This document shows, piece by piece, positions 57,245-64,000 of a stretch of 64,000 nucleotides of DNA (its first letter is position 1; every line of letters starts with the position of its first letter). The notes beneath the pieces are model-generated. The model had not been told where the DNA came from. It made no database searches and saw only the letters and a program-made list of their open reading frames with translations. The DNA is from Trifolium pratense (Eukaryota > Streptophyta > Magnoliopsida > Fabales > Fabaceae). The position numbers and the translations under genes were made by a program. Location: positions 38,502,001 through 38,566,000 of the forward strand of contig NC_060060.1 of assembly GCF_020283565.1 (NCBI RefSeq). The letters are read 5' to 3'.

Positions 57245-58220
57245 AGGGTCTGTTTGGTTCAACAGAGGGGGAGGGGAGGTGAGGGATTTTAATAGAGGGG
57301 AAGGGAGGGGAGGGAATAGGAGGGGAGATTTTTAATTACATATATGTTTGGTTCAAACAAGGGAACAAAAGAGATTTTAATAACATATGTGTTTGGTTCA
57401 CGAGGGGAAAAGAGAGATTTTAATATTAATTTACTTTTTTATCCTTATAATCTTGAAATAGTCTCATAAATTAAACTATATGTTTATAATAATCTCTCAA
57501 TATTTTTTGTCAAAAAAAAAAACTCTCAATATTTATGATCCATCTAACTGGGAAAAAATTATAGTTTTAAATTATTTACATCTATAAATATATAAAAAGA
57601 ATTTATTGATTGTGTCAAAAAAAAAAGAATTTATTGATATTTTATTAACATACAATATGATATAAAATAATATTGAAATAATAGACACAACAAAATGTAA
57701 TAATAAATAAAATAATATATAGAACATGTACCCAAAAATATAAAAATATAGCAATAGTACAAAACAGTAGTAAACGTAAATGAAAACATGAATAAAAAAA
57801 CGTAAAGATAAATTGTTAAACAATAGAAAAGCAAAATAAATTAAAACGTAAATAAAAATTAAAACAAAAGATTAATGAGAAAAATATAAAAATAATTCCG
57901 GTTAAGTAAAATATGTAGGATAAATACAAAATAGTGATGTAGCTTAAAAAGTAAAGCAAGATGATCAAATGAATAGTTTTGGATTTCAACATAAAATTAG
58001 GGATAATAATGTCAATTTAATTAATATTGTATTACTCTACCTTCCCTCCTCTCCAAATCCCCCCAATTTGGGGGAAAGCAAAAAGTGGATTTATGAGGGA
58101 TTTTGCTCACCTCCTCTCACCTCCCCTCCCCTTATAAAAATTGAACCAAACATAAATAATTTAAAATATTCCCCACCTCCCCTCCCTTCCCCTTCAATTA
58201 CCTCGAACCAAACACACCCT
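57245..58220. mobile_element. Foldback element with AGGG...CCCT ends and purine/pyrimidine arms
   Basis: It begins AGGGTCTGTTTGGTTC and ends GAACCAAACACACCCT, inverse copies. The left arm is a G-rich purine run (GAGGGGGAGGGGAGGTGAGG), the right arm its inverse (CCTCCCCTCCC), around a core that is almost pure AT. Two micro-insertions sit inside (57494-57534 and 57594-57638). No convincing target duplication was found, and no coding frame. Confidence 0.75.
57494..57638 (+). repeat. Two micro-insertions with direct repeats
   Basis: CTCTCAATATTT at 57494-57505 and 57523-57534 encloses TTTGTCAAAAAAAAAAA. AAAAAGAATTTATTGAT at 57594-57610 and 57622-57638 encloses TGTGTCAAAAA. Both inserts end in GTCAAAA, the same tail as in PAE intron 3. 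Confidence 0.8.
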
Positions 58221-58695
58221 TATTTGATTGTGATTCACATTTGCATCTAAAATCACATGTCCAATTAATTATTCATTTCAGTTTTAAATAAATATAAATA
58301 AAAATTAATTTTAAAATTAATTGAATAATTAATAAATCTGAGCTATCATTATAAAAAAAAATTCGATCTATTTTATAAAAGACATTTCATCTTTTTAAAT
58401 TCATTGAGTAAATAATAACTTTGGTCTATATTCAATAAATTTAAAAAATGAAATATCTCGAGGATCAAATCGAAGAGAATAATATAATATAAAGCTCAAC
58501 AAATCGGTATATATCCAAATAAGATAAGATAAGATGTGTACGAATAATGTATATTTATTAGTATTTATTTACACATTTATTTGCGTAACTAACGATATTC
58601 CGCGTTATTATTAATAGTATATTTTGGTGGACTCCATTCTCTTCATCCTTCTTCTTTTCTTTCTAACCCAACAACGACCTTTCCGATTCCGACCA
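58221..58695. promoter_or_regulatory. Upstream region of the guanosine deaminase gene
   Basis: AT-rich DNA and, from about 58620, a pyrimidine-rich leader (CTTCATCCTTCTTCTTTTC) typical of plant 5' leaders. No clear TATA box was chosen. Confidence 0.4.
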
Positions 58696-61562
<2,867 letters not shown>

Positions 61563-63868
61563 CAATTTTTTCTTTCAGATGTAAGGACAATTAGCCATAA
61601 ATGATTGGCTTCATTTGAATTTGAATCATTGTAATTGTCGATAGATAATTGCTATCTGATTGTCAACCTTTTCTAATTCACATTTTCACACTGGAAGATA
61701 CCAAATGCTTTCCCTTCTTTATCATGTCATTTCCACTGATGTTAAATGGAAACCTTTTGTTTTTTCTGAAGTTACATTTTCATGATGTTCAAACAAACAT
61801 TTCTTAGGGGATTTTAATGCAAGGATGAGTTCTCATTTATTTGAAATAATGTAGGTGGATTCTGTACTAGTACATTATAATTGTGATTTTACTTCTAGTA
61901 ACAAATTGGGGAAACTTGCTTGGTTGTTCTGAGTTACTGCACCTTGAAATTTCATTATTTAACTTTATTGGTGTTAGAATTTGCTACAAGAACATTCAAC
62001 TCTGCTCTGCTGATGAAGAAGAATCTACACATACACGTTTATCAACTTATTCTTCCTTGTCTTTTACTCTATTTTGAAAAGTTATACTTGCACAACTTTG
62101 TCTCCACTTACGCAAGCGATACATTTTTATACCAAGAATGATTCTTTAAGAATATTTTTCTTTTTCTTACTCTTTATATGGCCATTATTTTATTTTTTTG
62201 GTCAAGAGTATAGCCACTATTATAAGCACGAGTTTATTTTTTAGATTTATTAAATAATTAATGTTTCTGGTTTATAATATGAATCAGATACATTAGTTAT
62301 TTAAAGAATCTAAAATTTGTTTTAATCTCAAAGTCTATTTTTCTTTTAATTTCAACTTTGTATTCTTTGATTTTGAAAGCAACATTTTTCCTTTTAATTT
62401 CTCCCCTATTTTGTTTCCCCATGAAGGACTTGGTCAAGTTATTGTATTGTAATCTAAAGTCAAAGTTGAAGCAGTCTGGTCTCATGTGAAGGTGGCCACT
62501 AACGCCGCTTTCCTTTACCACCGTTATTTATTCCTTTTCCATTGAGATTGATTGAAATTAGATTTATGACTTTGAAGCAAGTCCATGTTCTTTTGTCCCT
62601 TTAATCATTAATAGTATTAGTAAACTCTCTTTTGAAATACTACCAAGCCATTGCCGCATATTACAAGCAATGGTTTTAATATAATAATCTCCCTTCTTTT
62701 CTATATACTCCATTTATTTAATAGTATAAAGTAAACAATCTCGTAAAAATAAAAAGATCTTTGTTTTAAAAGGAAAATAGTAAAAACAATTTAACTTGAT
62801 ATCTCGTGGTTTACAAGACTCAGACTCACACACCCGGCATATCAGCCAACAATACACTTTTTTTAAAGTTTTTTTAAGTTTCAAGGGTGCGTTTAATCAG
62901 TTAAAAAAAACAACGCAACATATAATAAAACAACACAAAATAAACTTTTATGATATTAAACAATATTTTGTCTTATACAATATTTGGATGATATTTTGAT
63001 ATTTTAGACAACTTGTACTTGGGACAAAAAGTTGTGACGTAGTTTAGTGAGGGACAAACTTTCTGCTTTTGTCCGGCCCCTTGCCTCCTAGTTTATCCGG
63101 TTCCTAAAGTTTTTTAAGTTGTAGTGAAAATGTATTCTCTAAGTGAAATATTTAGTATTGTCTTCTTCTCTTTTATTGTCCTTTGCATGGGATGAAAGGA
63201 AACGAATGAAGTCTACCCTTTGATTATGTTGGTCCACTGTGCAGTTGGATGGTAGCAACTTCAATGGTTGACTTAAAAGATTAATGAATTGCTTTTTATA
63301 TAATTAAATCTGATGAAGACAATTGATGCATGGCTCAACAACCTACAAGAATTGAGAAACATATATGGACGTGTTCACTAGACATTTGTCTAAAACGAAA
63401 ATATTTGTGCTTGTCAAAAAAGAAATATCTAATGAAAATGTTCCAATAGTTAGTCATTTAGTGTAGTACTAGTACTATAGTCACACACTTTTATTTAATT
63501 ATATAATCTTGCTTAGCCTACTTAAATTACAAGTTTTAAGGCCTTATTTGTACAACCAAAATCAAATCTCTCTTTTATTTCTTTTTTTTTTGACAAAAAC
63601 AAATCTCTCTAGTCAACATTTATATATGATCTCATTTAATCAGAGTAGTATATAATATATAATATACCTTTCATATTCAATATATTTAATAATCATGATC
63701 TAAAACTAATTTTATTTTATTTCTTGGTAGCGTCTTCCCCTCTAGTCGCTATATATCCTTTGTTTCTAGTCTCTAGTATACCACTAATTGAACTAGCTAG
63801 ATGATTTTTAATATCTTATGTGGAAATTGAATTTTTTGATAACAAGTAAACGACTTATACTTGACAGA
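61563..63868. other. Intergenic DNA after GSDA
   Basis: The 3' flank of GSDA, then AT-rich DNA with no supported gene. CAAATCTCTCT at 63563-63573 and 63600-63610 encloses a T-rich 26-nt insert ending TTGACAAAAA. A possible diverged case lies at 62177-62219 (TATGGCCATTATT/TATAGCCACTATT). The open frames here have no protein features. Confidence 0.45.
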
Positions 63869-64000
63869 GACTATTTTTTATTAGAAACTCGGTATCTAAT
63901 TGAAGAATCGATTAATCTTGAGATCAATTTCACCGTCCACTAGCAAAGAGAATTTGACATCAAGAGAATTTGAACTTGACATTTAGAGAGGAGCACACTC
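63869..64000 (-). mobile_element. Minus-strand SINE fragment, cut by the window end
   Basis: A T-run followed by TAGAAACTCGGTATC, GATTAATCTTGAGATCAATT, CACCGTCCACTAGC and ATTTAGAGAGGAGCACACTC follows the order of the minus-strand SINE at 47168-47395 (CTTGGTATCC, CGACTAATCCAAGAGGATCAA, CACCGTTCACTTGC, ATTAAGAGAAGCATACTCC). A central block of about 70 bp is missing in this copy. The 5' end lies outside the window. Confidence 0.6.

Noticed and set aside
57572..57834. Phe/Tyr/Ile-rich minus-strand frames of about 80 codons
   Set aside because: They lie in the AT core of a foldback element and reflect base composition.

Overview
The window is plant nuclear DNA, most probably from a legume of the Medicago/Trifolium/pea group. 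Three things point there: strongly AT-rich intergenic DNA, GT-AG introns, and many short non-autonomous repeats of kinds I associate with legume genomes. The species call is inference; no marker gene fixes it. I see no bacterial genes, CRISPR array, rRNA or tRNA gene.

Eight genes can be supported, six of them reconstructed exon by exon with phases that close. They are a full-length ABCB (MDR/PGP) transporter (557-5846 +, 12 exons, 1,280 aa), an NRT1/PTR (NPF) transporter (about 8342-11944 +), a CE13 pectin acetylesterase (13890-18783 +, 11 exons, 417 aa), a non-canonical Aux/IAA of the IAA31 type (26812-27739 +, 4 exons, 179 aa), the SNF5-type chromatin-remodelling subunit BSH (30331-32876 +, 10 exons, 240 aa), a 76-aa conserved protein (35045-35557 -), a 78-aa conserved protein (46093-46329 -), and guanosine deaminase (58696-61562 +, 5 exons, 186 aa). 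They do not form a pathway: this is a normal mixed plant gene neighbourhood. An isolated terminal-exon-like fragment (45282-45362) and a LINE RNase H relic (39060-39562 -) are non-functional pieces.

The left 19 kb is gene-dense. The stretches 18.8-26.8 kb, 35.6-46.1 kb and 46.4-58.7 kb are mostly repeats: Mutator-like foldback elements with AGGG...CCCT ends, tRNA-derived SINEs with exact target-site duplications (TSDs), short LTR (TRIM-type) remnants with a tRNA-Met primer-binding-like site, a LINE tail, a Tourist-like MITE with TTA duplications, and two Helitron-type 3' ends facing outward from a 3.5-kb block.

The most unusual structures are: (i) a 2.3-kb first intron of the pectin acetylesterase that carries an inverted, tail-to-tail pair of about 200-bp arms sharing one open reading frame and stop, with a second foldback element nested between them; (ii) a recurrent class of micro-insertions, typically 6-26 nt and oligo(A)/(T)-tailed, each bracketed by perfect 11-17 bp direct repeats, which look like extreme 5'-truncated retroposons; and (iii) SINEs nested in other elements whose duplications give an order of insertion.
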